Shown here piece by piece: positions 19,742 through 28,422 of a stretch of 64,000 nt of DNA. The stretch's first letter is position 1, and each line of letters starts with the position of its first letter. The notes beneath the pieces were generated by a model that saw only the letters and a list, made by a program, of their open reading frames with translations, was not told the DNA's origin and did not search any database. Where the stretch lies: NCBI RefSeq assembly GCF_022867885.1, contig NZ_JALIFP010000016.1:1-64000 (forward strand). Direction: 5' to 3'. The position numbers and the translations under genes are program-made. The stretch is from Lederbergia sp. NSJ-179. GTDB taxonomy: Bacteria; Bacillota; Bacilli; Bacillales; Bacillaceae_C.

Positions 19742-21472
19742 ATGAGCAAAAAACGTGTGTTGCTATTATCTTTCAGTATTTTACTGATGTTGGTTGCATT
19801 ATTGGGTAGATTAATGCAAATTCAATTATTTCAAACAGAACATTTTTCAGAGCATAAAGTCAATCTTTTGGAAGAAAGTGTGAAACAAAGAACCCAGCAA
19901 GTGTTAATTGATGATGGGCGGGGTGTATTTTTAGATACGGAAGGAAAACCGCTTTCCCATAAGGAAGAGATGGTACTTGTCTTATTCCCTTTTTTAAAGG
20001 GGATCGATTGGGACCATAAAGAACTGGCCCATATTCTTGATGTTCCACCCGTTGAATTAACAGAAAAAATACAGAAAGCGAAATCGCCTTTTATTTATGG
20101 AGAATTAACGGAAAAGCAAGCCGCTTCAATTAATGAATTACAAATACCAGGTGCGATTTCTTTAAAAAGAAAATGGATTCCCCACGATTTTCCAGCCGCC
20201 CAACTAATTGGTCTTACGGGAGAAAATAATGAACAACTGAAAAAAAGATATCCAGATAAACATATCGCCGATTTGAAAGTTGGTGTGACGGGTTTGCAAC
20301 GACAATTTGATGAATTTTTATTACCAGAGACCCCATCGAAATTAATTTTTCATGTTGATGCAATCGGAAACCCTTTATTTGGAATAGATGTTAAATATAC
20401 AGGTCAGAACAATCCATACTATCCGCTTAATGTGAAAACGACGATTAATCGGCGTTTACAGGAAAAAATGGAATCACTACTTGATCAGCATCAAATCGAA
20501 AGAGGGGGAGCGGTTTTATTAGATATTCAGTCTGGGACGATCGCAGCCATTGCTTCGAGACCATCCTTAAATGTGGGGAAGCCTTTCGAAGATGAAGGGA
20601 CGAAAAATATGATGTTTGAATCACATATTCCTGGTTCCGTTTTTAAAACGGTTGTTGCCACAGCGGCTATTGAAGAGAGCTTGGTAAGTAATCAAGATCG
20701 CTTTAATTGTAATCTCGATATAAGGGGAAATCTTGCTACTCGCGAATTAGGTGAATTAGATTTAAAGGAAAGTTTTGCACGTAGCTGTAATCGTACATTT
20801 GCGGAGCTTGCCAATAAGGTGGAAAAAGAGGATCCTAATCTATTGGAAAAGTATGCTGAAAAGCTTGGCTTAACAGGAACTCAGAGCTGGGAAGGGGATG
20901 TATTTTACCTCGAAGATTTTAAACAATTTACTCATTCACCAGGAAGAATTTTTTTAGAAAGTGATCATAAAGTTGACCATAATTTTATTTCGCAAACTGG
21001 TATTGGTCAGCATGAAGTTCGAGTATCTCCCATAGGAGTGGCCAATATGATGGCGACGATTGCACGAGGAGGAAAAGCTAAATCCATTCGAGTAGCTTCC
21101 GAAATTCAATATGCAGATGGAGGGGCGATGTTTAAATTTCCAGAGCAATATAAGGAGGATCAGCATATTTCTCCTGCTTCTGCACAAAGAATGCAACAAT
21201 TGCTTCGTGAGGTTGTGACAGATCCTGAAGGAACAGGGGCCTATTTTCAAAACCTTCCTTATGAAGTGGCAGGGAAAAGTGGTACAGCACAAACAGGTCT
21301 TGAATCGAACGGGCAGCCTTTATATAACAAATGGTTTGCTGGGTACTTTCCTTTTCAAGAACCAAAATATTCACTTGTCACGGTCAATTTGGGAGTGACT
21401 GAAAATGAAGGATCCGTTTCTAGCCTTTATGCTGATTTGGTGCAGATGGTATATGATATAGAGGAAGAGTAG
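19742..21472 (+). CDS. pbpI: Class B penicillin-binding protein, PbpI-like (YrrR)
   Basis: Class B PBPs cross-link peptidoglycan peptides. The 576-residue protein has an N-terminal membrane anchor at residues 5-25, a dimerisation-type region, and a transpeptidase domain with all three motifs. These are Ser299-Val-Phe-Lys302 (IPGSVFK), Ser348-Cys-Asn350, and Lys512-Ser-Gly-Thr. The ATG follows TTGAGGTGATTGA. It is followed by yrrS and mtnN, matching the B. subtilis yrrR-yrrS order. In B. subtilis the equivalent (PBP4b) is tied to sporulation. The first long stretch of AT-rich spacer before it carries a TTGACA at about 19697. Confidence 0.9.
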   Translation: MSKKRVLLLSFSILLMLVALLGRLMQIQLFQTEHFSEHKVNLLEESVKQRTQQVLIDDGRGVFLDTEGKPLSHKEEMVLVLFPFLKGIDWDHKELAHILDVPPVELTEKIQKAKSPFIYGELTEKQAASINELQIPGAISLKRKWIPHDFPAAQLIGLTGENNEQLKKRYPDKHIADLKVGVTGLQRQFDEFLLPETPSKLIFHVDAIGNPLFGIDVKYTGQNNPYYPLNVKTTINRRLQEKMESLLDQHQIERGGAVLLDIQSGTIAAIASRPSLNVGKPFEDEGTKNMMFESHIPGSVFKTVVATAAIEESLVSNQDRFNCNLDIRGNLATRELGELDLKESFARSCNRTFAELANKVEKEDPNLLEKYAEKLGLTGTQSWEGDVFYLEDFKQFTHSPGRIFLESDHKVDHNFISQTGIGQHEVRVSPIGVANMMATIARGGKAKSIRVASEIQYADGGAMFKFPEQYKEDQHISPASAQRMQQLLREVVTDPEGTGAYFQNLPYEVAGKSGTAQTGLESNGQPLYNKWFAGYFPFQEPKYSLVTVNLGVTENEGSVSSLYADLVQMVYDIEEE

Positions 21473-21589
21473 AAGAAGTATTGACAGGCCGCTAAAGATG
21501 GTCAATTTTAAAACTTTCGTCATGATTTTTTTATTCACGTTTTTTCCTGTCCATGATATGATAAAGACAATGGAAATGGAGAGGATTAT

Positions 21590-22234
21590 ATGCCAGATAA
21601 ATTCAATCGAATCAATTCGCGTTATGAACAGCGTGCGAAACGAAGGAAAACCAATATCATATTAAATACATTAATTACGATTGTCCTTATCCTCATTCTT
21701 ATCGTAGGTGGAAGTATTTTTTTTACGGATAGTAAAACAGAGAAATTAAAGAAAGAAGAGGCGGCAAGGACTGAGGCACAGATGGAAAATAAGTCCACCA
21801 CTGAAAAACAAAAAGAAAATAAACAGTCTCAAGAAAAGCAAAACGAACCTGATGAAACAGAAGAGCAGCCAGATGATAATAAACGGATCGAAAAAGAGAG
21901 TGATGAACCAAACGTTGAAAAGGTGATAATCGATCCGTCTTGGAAACCGATCGGGACAGAGCAAACTGGAGAGCATCAATCCTCCTGGGAAATGGGATCC
22001 ACTGATTGGAATGAAAAAGAAAAAGCGGCTGCCTATGCGATTGGCACTTCGGCGGATAATATAACGAATTGGTGGACAAAGAGAGGTGCTGATCCGAAGA
22101 ATCAGGCAGTTATGACGATTTCGGAAAAAGGAAGTTCTGATACCTATCGAGTGTATCTTGATTGGATTGACGGAGAAGGTTGGAAACCAACAGAAGTGAA
22201 GAAATTAATAGAAAATGATAAGGGCCAAGAATAA
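21590..22234 (+). CDS. DUF1510 membrane-anchored protein YrrS
   Basis: The 214-residue protein has a basic N-terminus ([11 protein letters not shown]), one membrane segment at about residues 24-47, and a long low-complexity linker rich in Glu, Lys and Gln (residues 55-120). A folded C-terminal DUF1510 domain follows, recognisable by [20 protein letters not shown] and [10 protein letters not shown]. Its function is unknown. In B. subtilis yrrS is next to the PBP gene yrrR, which suggests a cell wall role. That remains inference. The ATG follows a GGAGAGGAT site. Confidence 0.88.
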   Translation: MPDKFNRINSRYEQRAKRRKTNIILNTLITIVLILILIVGGSIFFTDSKTEKLKKEEAARTEAQMENKSTTEKQKENKQSQEKQNEPDETEEQPDDNKRIEKESDEPNVEKVIIDPSWKPIGTEQTGEHQSSWEMGSTDWNEKEKAAAYAIGTSADNITNWWTKRGADPKNQAVMTISEKGSSDTYRVYLDWIDGEGWKPTEVKKLIENDKGQE

Positions 22235-22260
22235 AGAAAGATAGGGATGGAGTATTTTAC

Positions 22261-22953
22261 ATGAAAATTTCAATCATCGGGGCAATGGAAGAGGAAGTTT
22301 CCCTATTACGAGAGCAGATGACGAACATAAAAACAGAGATGATAGCCAACAGTGAGTTTACAAGTGGGTCACTCGGAGGAAAGGAAGTCATCCTGCTGAA
22401 ATCGGGGATTGGCAAGGTAAACGCAGCCATGGCAACAACGATTTTACTAGAGAAATTTAGACCAGATGTCGTCATTAATACGGGTTCTGCAGGTGGATAT
22501 CACCCTGATCTACAGATTGGCGACTTAGTTATTTCAACAGAGGTTCGGCATCATGATGTCGATGCAACGATTTTCGGATATGAATATGGTCAGGTTCCGC
22601 AGATGCCACCTGCATTTAAGGCCGATCCTTTTCTCGTTGAGAAGACCGAAGAAGCAGCAAAAACATTGGAGGGCGTTCGGGCTGTTAAAGGCCTAATCGC
22701 GACAGGGGATTCATTTATGAACGATCCGACAAGGGCAGAGTTCGTTCGCCAACAGTTTAAAGAGCTTTATGCGGTTGAAATGGAAGGAGCCGCCATTGCT
22801 CAGGTGGCTTGGCAGTTTGATGTTCCATTTGTGATTATTCGTGCGTTATCGGATATTGCAGGCAAGGAATCCCATATCTCATTTGACCAATTTCTTGAAA
22901 CCGCGGCTGTTCATTCAACCAATCTAGTCTTAGAAATGATCAAAAGTTTATAA
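22261..22953 (+). CDS. mtnN: 5'-methylthioadenosine/S-adenosylhomocysteine nucleosidase
   Basis: This enzyme removes adenine from methylthioadenosine and S-adenosylhomocysteine, feeding methionine recycling and the path from homocysteine to cysteine. The 230 residues match the family. Features are [11 protein letters not shown] at the N-terminus, [16 protein letters not shown] near 76, and the catalytic region [13 protein letters not shown] with RALSDIAG near the end. The Glu in AMEEE and the Asp in SDIAG are the expected active residues. In B. subtilis yrrT precedes mtnN and mccA-mccB follow. Neither flank is present here, and a terminator follows at once. Confidence 0.96.
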   Translation: MKISIIGAMEEEVSLLREQMTNIKTEMIANSEFTSGSLGGKEVILLKSGIGKVNAAMATTILLEKFRPDVVINTGSAGGYHPDLQIGDLVISTEVRHHDVDATIFGYEYGQVPQMPPAFKADPFLVEKTEEAAKTLEGVRAVKGLIATGDSFMNDPTRAEFVRQQFKELYAVEMEGAAIAQVAWQFDVPFVIIRALSDIAGKESHISFDQFLETAAVHSTNLVLEMIKSL

Positions 22954-22957
22954 TAAA

Positions 22958-22999
22958 ATAGGCTATCAAAAGATTGCAATTGGTCTTTTGATAGCCTAT
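22958..22999. terminator. Bidirectional terminator between mtnN and sigK
   Basis: Sixteen-base perfect arms at 22958-22973 and 22984-22999 form a stem, with A-rich and T-rich flanks on both strands. Both genes end toward it. Confidence 0.9.
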
Positions 23000-23002
23000 T
23001 GA

Positions 23003-23728
23003 CTATTCGTCCTTCGTTTTTTTAAGTTTTTCTCTTTCCGCTCTGTAAAATTCATGGAACATTTTCATAAGGGCTCTTTTCTCTATTCGCGAGACATAGC
23101 TTCTTGAAATCCCTAATTCTTTTGCGATTTCTCTTTGTGTTCGTTCTTTTTGTAAGTTTAAGCCAAATCGGCCAACGATCACTTCTTTTTCCCTTTCATC
23201 CAGTACATCGATATATTCTTTCACTCTCTCTAATTCCATATTTAATTGAATTGTATCAAAAACATCTTCAAGTTCCGATTTTAAAACATCGATTAAAGAA
23301 ATTTCGTTTCCTTCTTTATCATGCCCGATTGGATCATGCAAAGAAACATCTTTTTTTGTCTTTTTTAATGCTCTTAAGTGCATCAGTATTTCATTTTCTA
23401 TACAACGAGCGGCATAGGTAGCTAGCTTTGTTCCTTTACCAAAAGAATAACTTTCAATCGCTTTTATTAATCCGATCGTCCCGATTGAAATTAAATCCTC
23501 GGAATCCTCACCAGTATTTTCGAACTTTTTGACAATATGAGCTACAAGTCGTAAATTATGTTCAATTAAAAGGTTACGTGCATTCTCATCCCCTTCAGCC
23601 ATTTGCTCCAAATAAAGTTTTTCTTTCTCAGGAGACAAAGGTTGGGGAAAAGCATTATTTTTAACATATGAGACAAGGAAGATTAATTCTTTGAATAAAT
23701 ACCCGATTGCGGTTAGTAGTCCGGACAA
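23003..23728 (-). CDS. sigK: RNA polymerase sporulation sigma factor SigK (pro-sigma-K)
   Basis: SigK runs late mother-cell transcription in sporulation. It is made as a membrane-bound precursor. The 241-residue protein starts with a hydrophobic pro-peptide ([18 protein letters not shown]) followed by YVKNN. By homology the site II protease SpoIVFB would cut after residue 20. Region 2 includes [17 protein letters not shown] and region 4.2 contains [20 protein letters not shown]. The TTG start at 23728 sits after GGAGGTGAAAAT. The gene is one piece. In B. subtilis it is split by the skin element, which must be excised. The opposite-strand upstream DNA has a CATACATAT stretch that fits a sigma-E -10 box. 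Confidence 0.97.
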   Translation of the reverse strand: MSGLLTAIGYLFKELIFLVSYVKNNAFPQPLSPEKEKLYLEQMAEGDENARNLLIEHNLRLVAHIVKKFENTGEDSEDLISIGTIGLIKAIESYSFGKGTKLATYAARCIENEILMHLRALKKTKKDVSLHDPIGHDKEGNEISLIDVLKSELEDVFDTIQLNMELERVKEYIDVLDEREKEVIVGRFGLNLQKERTQREIAKELGISRSYVSRIEKRALMKMFHEFYRAEREKLKKTKDE

Positions 23729-23896
23729 ATTTTCACCTCCACTTTTGCCTATATCCCCATGTATATGTATGTATCTCTACAGTTTTGCTTGTCCCTGGGA
23801 AAAACATGTAGAACCTCTAATATTATGAAAAATCGGATGAGTCTCTTATAATAAAATGGAGGAATCAAGTTTGATTTACAAAAGGAGGAATTTTCA

Positions 23897-25687
23897 TTGG
23901 CACATAATTATGAATGGACTTGGGATTTAGATGTATTTTTTGATGGGGGAAGTGATTCCCCACAATTTGCGGAGCATCTGCAAAGCTTACAATCGCAATT
24001 AACAACCTTAGAGGAAGAGGTGAACGAATGGGAAATACTTAAGGTTTCTGAAAACTCTTCCCTTCTAGCGTTATTAGAACAAATCCAAACAATCTCGGAT
24101 AATATGGGGCAGGCGGGGGCGTTTGTTAGCTGCTTACAAGCTCAGAATACATATGACACCAAAGCAAACGAACTACGCGGGATTGTCACTACTTTACAGG
24201 CAAAATTTGAAACTGCCCTTACTATATTCGACGAAAAACTATCGTCAATAGATGAACATGTTTGGCAACAATTACTTGAAAAACCGCCTTTTCAAGAAAT
24301 TCAATTTGTCTTAAATGAAAAAAGAAAAACGGCAGCCGAAAAACTATCGAAAGAGCAAGAAGCACTCATTCATGCCTTAAGTGTAGATGGATACCATGGA
24401 TGGGGCGAACTGTATGATACGATTGTTGGGAAAATTAAAATTCCGTTTGAGGAAAATGGAGAAAAAGTGGAGCTATCTGTCGGACAAGCTTCCAATAAAT
24501 TTTCCTCCCATGATCCTCAAATTCGCCAGCAGATTTTCACAGCATGGGAGGAAGCATGGGATCGTGAGTCTGATCTTTTAGCTGAAACTTTAAATCATCT
24601 TGCAGGTTTTCGTTTATCCGTTTATACGCAGCGTCGGTGGGATGATTTTTTGAAGGAAGCTTTAACCTATAACCGTATGAGGGAAGAAACATTAAATGTC
24701 ATGTGGGAAGTTATTTCAGAGAATAAAAAGCCATTTGTAGAATTTCTTAAGCGTAAAGCTGAGATTCTTGGTGTGGATCAACTAGGCTGGCAGGATTTAG
24801 ATGCACCAGTAGGGATGGCGAATAAAACATACAGCTACCAGGAAGGTGCAGAATTTATTTTAAGGCATTTTAACGAGTTCGGTGACGAGTTGCCACGTTT
24901 TACTGAAAAGGCGTTTGAGGATCGTTGGATTGAAGCGGAGGATCGTCCAGGTAAACGTCCAGGTGGTTTTTGTACCTCTTTTCCAAATAGTGGGCAATCT
25001 AGGATATTTATGACTTATTCTGGGACTCCTGCTAATGTTTCTACTCTTGCTCATGAATTGGGACATGCTTTTCATTCTTATGTTTTAAAACAAGAGGAAC
25101 CTCTAAATCGGAATTATGCCATGAATGTTGCTGAGACAGCTTCTACCTTTGCAGAAATGATTGTGGCAGATGCATCGGTTAAAAATGCACAAAATGAAGA
25201 GGAAAAATTGGCCTTATTGGAAGATAAGATTCAAAGATCTGTTGCTTTACTGATGAATATCCAAGCGCGCTTTCTATTTGAAACTCGTTTTTATGAAGAA
25301 CGTAAAAACGGCGTTGTTAGTAAAAATCGTTTAAATGAGTTGATGGTTCAAGCCCAAAAGGAAGCCTACGGAGATGCTTTAAAACAATACCATCCTTTAT
25401 TTTGGGGATCAAAATTACATTTCTTTATTACGGGTGTACCGTTTTACAACTTCCCATATACTTTCGGTTATTTGTTTTCATTGGGGATCTATGCAAAGGC
25501 TATAAAAGAAGGAAAAGGGTATGAACAAAAATACATTTCTCTTCTTCAAGATACCGGCTCCATGATGGTAGAGGACCTTGCGAAAAAACACCTAGATGTA
25601 GATTTGACCCAAAAGGAATTCTGGGAAGAGGGAATTCAACTCTGCATACAAGACGTCGAGGAATTTATGAAAATGACTCAAAAGTAA
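23897..25687 (+). CDS. pepF: Oligoendopeptidase F (M3B family)
   Basis: PepF is a cytosolic zinc endopeptidase that cleaves short peptides. The 596-residue protein has the M3 zinc-binding motif HELGHAFHSY near residue 389, with a downstream glutamate in ETASTFAEMIV. Upstream PGKRPGGFCTSFP is a known family pattern. The TTG start at 23897 follows AAAGGAGGAATTTTCA. The gene ends at a bidirectional terminator shared with pssA. In Bacillus pepF has been linked to peptide signalling in sporulation when overproduced, but here its role is general. Confidence 0.94.
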   Translation: MAHNYEWTWDLDVFFDGGSDSPQFAEHLQSLQSQLTTLEEEVNEWEILKVSENSSLLALLEQIQTISDNMGQAGAFVSCLQAQNTYDTKANELRGIVTTLQAKFETALTIFDEKLSSIDEHVWQQLLEKPPFQEIQFVLNEKRKTAAEKLSKEQEALIHALSVDGYHGWGELYDTIVGKIKIPFEENGEKVELSVGQASNKFSSHDPQIRQQIFTAWEEAWDRESDLLAETLNHLAGFRLSVYTQRRWDDFLKEALTYNRMREETLNVMWEVISENKKPFVEFLKRKAEILGVDQLGWQDLDAPVGMANKTYSYQEGAEFILRHFNEFGDELPRFTEKAFEDRWIEAEDRPGKRPGGFCTSFPNSGQSRIFMTYSGTPANVSTLAHELGHAFHSYVLKQEEPLNRNYAMNVAETASTFAEMIVADASVKNAQNEEEKLALLEDKIQRSVALLMNIQARFLFETRFYEERKNGVVSKNRLNELMVQAQKEAYGDALKQYHPLFWGSKLHFFITGVPFYNFPYTFGYLFSLGIYAKAIKEGKGYEQKYISLLQDTGSMMVEDLAKKHLDVDLTQKEFWEEGIQLCIQDVEEFMKMTQK

Positions 25688-25703
25688 TAAACTCTAGCCA
25701 AAT

Positions 25704-25741
25704 AAAAGCCGGCCCACTCTACTAGAGTTGAACCGGCTTTT
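25704..25741. terminator. Bidirectional terminator between pepF and pssA
   Basis: The arms AAAAGCCGG (25704-25712) and CCGGCTTTT (25733-25741) pair around a loop that holds a further small inverted repeat. A and T runs flank both sides. Confidence 0.85.
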
Positions 25742-25742
25742 A

Positions 25743-26279
25743 TTACACCTTCTTTAATGTAAAAGTACTAATCATTAGTATAGATAAAATAAAGCTGAAA
25801 AAGATAAAAAAGTGCGATGGCAAATAGGGTATGGCAAGATAACTGAATGTTAGCAAACATCCAGCAGCCGTGATAGGAAGTCCTGTAAAATAACCATTAC
25901 TTTCGGTAATATTAAATCTGGCAAGTCTAAAAGCTCCACAAGCTATATAAAAAATAGTAAAAAATATTCCTGGAAAACCAAACATATGAAAAATTCCTTG
26001 ATATAATAGCAAAGCGGGGGCAACACCAAAAGAAATTATATCACTCATCGAGTCAAGCTGTTTTCCTAATTCCGATTCAATATGGAATTTTCGAGCGGTC
26101 ATTCCGTCAAATCGGTCAGCAAGTGCAGCAATGAAAATGAATAATAAGCTTAAATGAGGTTGACCATTCATACAGGCGATAATAGCAAATCCACCTAATC
26201 CCAAATTACAAAGTGTCAGTAGGTTTGCAGCATTTGCTTTTAATAAACGAATTGTGATGTCCATAACATTGGTTAACAT
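25743..26279 (-). CDS. pssA: CDP-diacylglycerol-serine O-phosphatidyltransferase
   Basis: PssA makes phosphatidylserine from CDP-diacylglycerol and serine at the membrane. The 178-residue protein has about six membrane segments. The CDP-alcohol phosphotransferase motif is visible as DRFDGMTARKFHIESELGKQLDSMSD near residues 55-80 (pattern DGxxARxxxxxxxxGxxxDxxxD). I chose the ATG at 26279. It follows AAAGGAGGTGG by four bases. The longer frame from 26315 would run through that ribosome site. It is divergent from psd, whose product uses phosphatidylserine. In B. subtilis the two genes are in one operon. Confidence 0.93.
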   Translation of the reverse strand: MLTNVMDITIRLLKANAANLLTLCNLGLGGFAIIACMNGQPHLSLLFIFIAALADRFDGMTARKFHIESELGKQLDSMSDIISFGVAPALLLYQGIFHMFGFPGIFFTIFYIACGAFRLARFNITESNGYFTGLPITAAGCLLTFSYLAIPYLPSHFFIFFSFILSILMISTFTLKKV

Positions 26280-26366
26280 TAAACCACCTCCTTTTAATAA
26301 AGCTCCTTTATTCAATTATAATACTTTCTTAAAAAAATGTTAACATGAATTTTAATGGAGGAAGAA

Positions 26367-27164
26367 ATGTTGAAGAGTAAATTATACTGTACATTTATAC
26401 GAATGACGAATGGACCAATCTTTTCTACCCTTATTCATCGATTTGCCCAATCTGGGTTAAGTCGGCCATTCATTAAACCTTATGCCAAACTATACCACAT
26501 TAATCACGAAGAAATGGAGGGAGAATGGAAAACATATCCAAATTTGCACTCTTTTTTCACAAGAAAATTAAAAGCTGGTGTACGCTCGTTTGACCGGCAA
26601 TATGATACAGTGATTAGTCCTGTTGATGGGGTAATTGAAGATATCGGACGTATTAATTTAAATCAGGATATCTTAGTGAAGGGAAAGTTATATTCAATTG
26701 CAAACATGCTTGGGGGAAAGGAGCGAGCAGCTCAATTTGTGGAAGGCCATTATATGATCATCTATTTAAGTCCTTCTCACTATCATCGAATTCACTCTCC
26801 GCTTTCAGCTAAAAAAATAAATCAATATAGCCTTGGAGATCGATCATTTCCAGTCAATTCATTAGGATTAAAATATGGGAAAGCAACTTTAGCAAGTAAT
26901 TACCGGGTGATAACAGAATTGCAGCATGAAAATGTTCCATTCGCAATGGTAAAAGTGGGTGCCATGTTGATAAATTCTGTTCAAATAACAAACAACAATG
27001 AAACATGGGAAAAAGGAGAAGAAATAGCCTACTTTTCCTTTGGATCAACGGTGATCCTTTTATTTCAAAAAGACACATTCAAAGCACGAACACATGAAAA
27101 CTTGCCTGTACCTGTTCAACTTGGAGAACCAATAGGAAAGATCATCCATTGTAAAGAAATATAA
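26367..27164 (+). CDS. psd: Phosphatidylserine decarboxylase
   Basis: Psd turns phosphatidylserine into phosphatidylethanolamine. It self-cleaves to form a pyruvoyl cofactor at a Gly-Ser site. The 265-residue protein has the motif FGST with the processing serine at residue 227. Other family elements are ISPVDGVIEDIG near 84, GHYMIIYLSPSHYHRIHSP near 128 and VKVGAMLINSVQIT. I chose the ATG at 26367, since GGAGGA lies five bases upstream. The ATG at 26355 would place the ribosome site inside the gene. It sits divergent to pssA, which makes its substrate. Confidence 0.94.
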   Translation: MLKSKLYCTFIRMTNGPIFSTLIHRFAQSGLSRPFIKPYAKLYHINHEEMEGEWKTYPNLHSFFTRKLKAGVRSFDRQYDTVISPVDGVIEDIGRINLNQDILVKGKLYSIANMLGGKERAAQFVEGHYMIIYLSPSHYHRIHSPLSAKKINQYSLGDRSFPVNSLGLKYGKATLASNYRVITELQHENVPFAMVKVGAMLINSVQITNNNETWEKGEEIAYFSFGSTVILLFQKDTFKARTHENLPVPVQLGEPIGKIIHCKEI

Positions 27165-27421
27165 AGTGAAACTTCAATCAGTGGAGGTTTCTTCCATCCC
27201 CTACTGATTTGAAAAGATCAAAGGCTAAATTCGCGACGTCCTGTCGCAACGCCTTTGTGATCTGCGTCCTGCAGGCCTAACCAATCGGGGATTTGACTTT
27301 CAGTTGATCCCCCATTTACAATTCTTGTTTTCCCTCGAATTCTTGAAGTGGGGGTCTTACTGCCAGTTCATTCGGGATAAAAAAGCGCCTATTTTAGAGC
27401 GCTTTGAAAATAAACAAGGTT
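27165..27421. repeat. Spacer with GC-rich repeat-like DNA between psd and sda
   Basis: The stretch at about 27225-27290 is richer in G and C than its surroundings and contains the near-repeats GACGTCCTGTCGC and TGCGTCCTGCAGG. It looks like a short interspersed repeat but no second full copy was found in this window. The sda terminator lies at 27375-27405. No gene is supported. Confidence 0.4.
27375..27405 (-). terminator. Terminator of sda
   Basis: Read on the minus strand, AAAGCGC and GCGCTTT pair around a ten-base loop and are followed by a run of T. Confidence 0.75.
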
Positions 27422-27574
27422 CTATTTGTTGATTAACGTCATCTTTTTTGTGTATTTTTCTAATGATCGCCGGTGGAGCTCCACTTCAATTAGCTGAATA
27501 AAGTCGTAACTCAATTTGAGTTCTTTTGCTTTAAAATAAGATTCAATCAATAGTTCGTCTGATAGCTTATTCAT
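27422..27574 (-). CDS. sda: Sporulation histidine kinase inhibitor Sda
   Basis: Sda is a small antikinase that binds the dimerisation region of KinA-type sporulation kinases and stops entry to sporulation while DNA replication is disturbed. The 50-residue product begins [14 protein letters not shown], the hallmark of the family, and continues with the helical hairpin [20 protein letters not shown]. The ATG at 27574 is set behind GGAGGTGAAGCTG. The longer frame upstream has no support. Sda lies next to yqeG, as in B. subtilis, and its upstream DNA is rich in DnaA boxes. Confidence 0.95.
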   Translation of the reverse strand: MNKLSDELLIESYFKAKELKLSYDFIQLIEVELHRRSLEKYTKKMTLINK

Positions 27575-27689
27575 CAGCTTCACCTCCAGCAATTTTTGGT
27601 CTAAAAGCAAACATGCTCTCATACAATAATAAGTTCCTTTCGCTATCTCCACTGTAACAAAATAAATGCATTGGAACAAGTGTTCCTTT

Positions 27690-27815
27690 TATCCACAGGT
27701 AGGGGTGGATAACTTGTGGGCAACTTGAAAATAGGTCGGATAAAACTTGCTGTATTCACTATAATATAGTGAATAAAGTTATCCACAACTTGCAGAAAAG
27801 TAGAAAAATGTCGAA
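27690..27815. promoter_or_regulatory. sda upstream region with DnaA boxes, inverted repeat and a possible Spo0A box
   Basis: Two perfect DnaA boxes (TTATCCACA) lie at 27690-27698 and 27779-27787. A third with one mismatch is on the opposite strand at 27705-27713. On the minus strand a possible promoter reads TTGTGG (27783-27788), 16 bases, TATTAT (27761-27766), so its -35 overlaps one DnaA box. A perfect nine-base inverted repeat (ATTCACTAT and ATAGTGAAT, 27754-27774) covers the -10. TGTCGAA at 27809-27815 fits the Spo0A box. In B. subtilis sda is known to be controlled by DnaA through such boxes. Confidence 0.8.
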
Positions 27816-27900
27816 AAGTCTTTTGTATTAACAAAAAAGATGCGAATATGTCAAAAATTAGATAAGATGTATATATATTTTTAAATAGAGGTGCAAATCA

Positions 27901-28422
27901 TTGCTAAATAAATTCTTGCCTGGAGAATATGTGAAAAGCATTTATCATATTTCTCCTTTTGTATTAAAGGAAAAAGGAATTAAGGGAATTATCACAGACC
28001 TTGATAATACGTTAGTAGAATGGGATCGCCCGAATGCAACACCGAAACTAATAGAATGGTTAAATGAAATGAAACGTCATCACATTAAAATCACGATTGT
28101 ATCGAATAATAATGAAGAACGGGTACGAATATTTTCAGATCCATTAAATATTCCCTTCATTTCTAAAGCAAGAAAACCAATGCGTGCAGCTTTTAAAAAG
28201 GCATTATTCAAGATGGGGTTGGAAAGGGAAGAAACCGTGATTATCGGGGACCAATTATTAACCGATATATTTGGTGGAAATCGAATGGGGTTTCATACCA
28301 TTTTGGTCATGCCTGTTGCCAATTCAGACGGGTTTTTTACGCAATTTAATCGAAAAATAGAGCGGAGAATTATGGCGAATTTCAAGCGTAAAGGCTTGAT
28401 TGATTGGGAGGATTCACATTGA
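27901..28422 (+). CDS. YqeG family HAD-type phosphatase
   Basis: This 173-residue protein is a HAD-fold phosphatase of the YqeG (IIIA) family. The nucleophile motif is TDLDNTLVEWDRP near residue 37. Motif II is VSNNNEERV near 69, a lysine follows in ARKPMRAAF, and motif IV is IGDQLLTDIFGGNR near 115. The substrate is not known for bacterial members. Mitochondrial relatives dephosphorylate phosphatidylglycerol phosphate. The TTG start at 27901 follows AGAGGTG. It begins the yqeG to yqeM run, with a four-base overlap into yqeH. Confidence 0.92.
   Translation: MLNKFLPGEYVKSIYHISPFVLKEKGIKGIITDLDNTLVEWDRPNATPKLIEWLNEMKRHHIKITIVSNNNEERVRIFSDPLNIPFISKARKPMRAAFKKALFKMGLEREETVIIGDQLLTDIFGGNRMGFHTILVMPVANSDGFFTQFNRKIERRIMANFKRKGLIDWEDSH

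Noticed and set aside
27575-27679. Longer N-terminus for sda
   Set aside because: The ribosome site GGAGGTGA lies inside the extension and the family starts at the later ATG.
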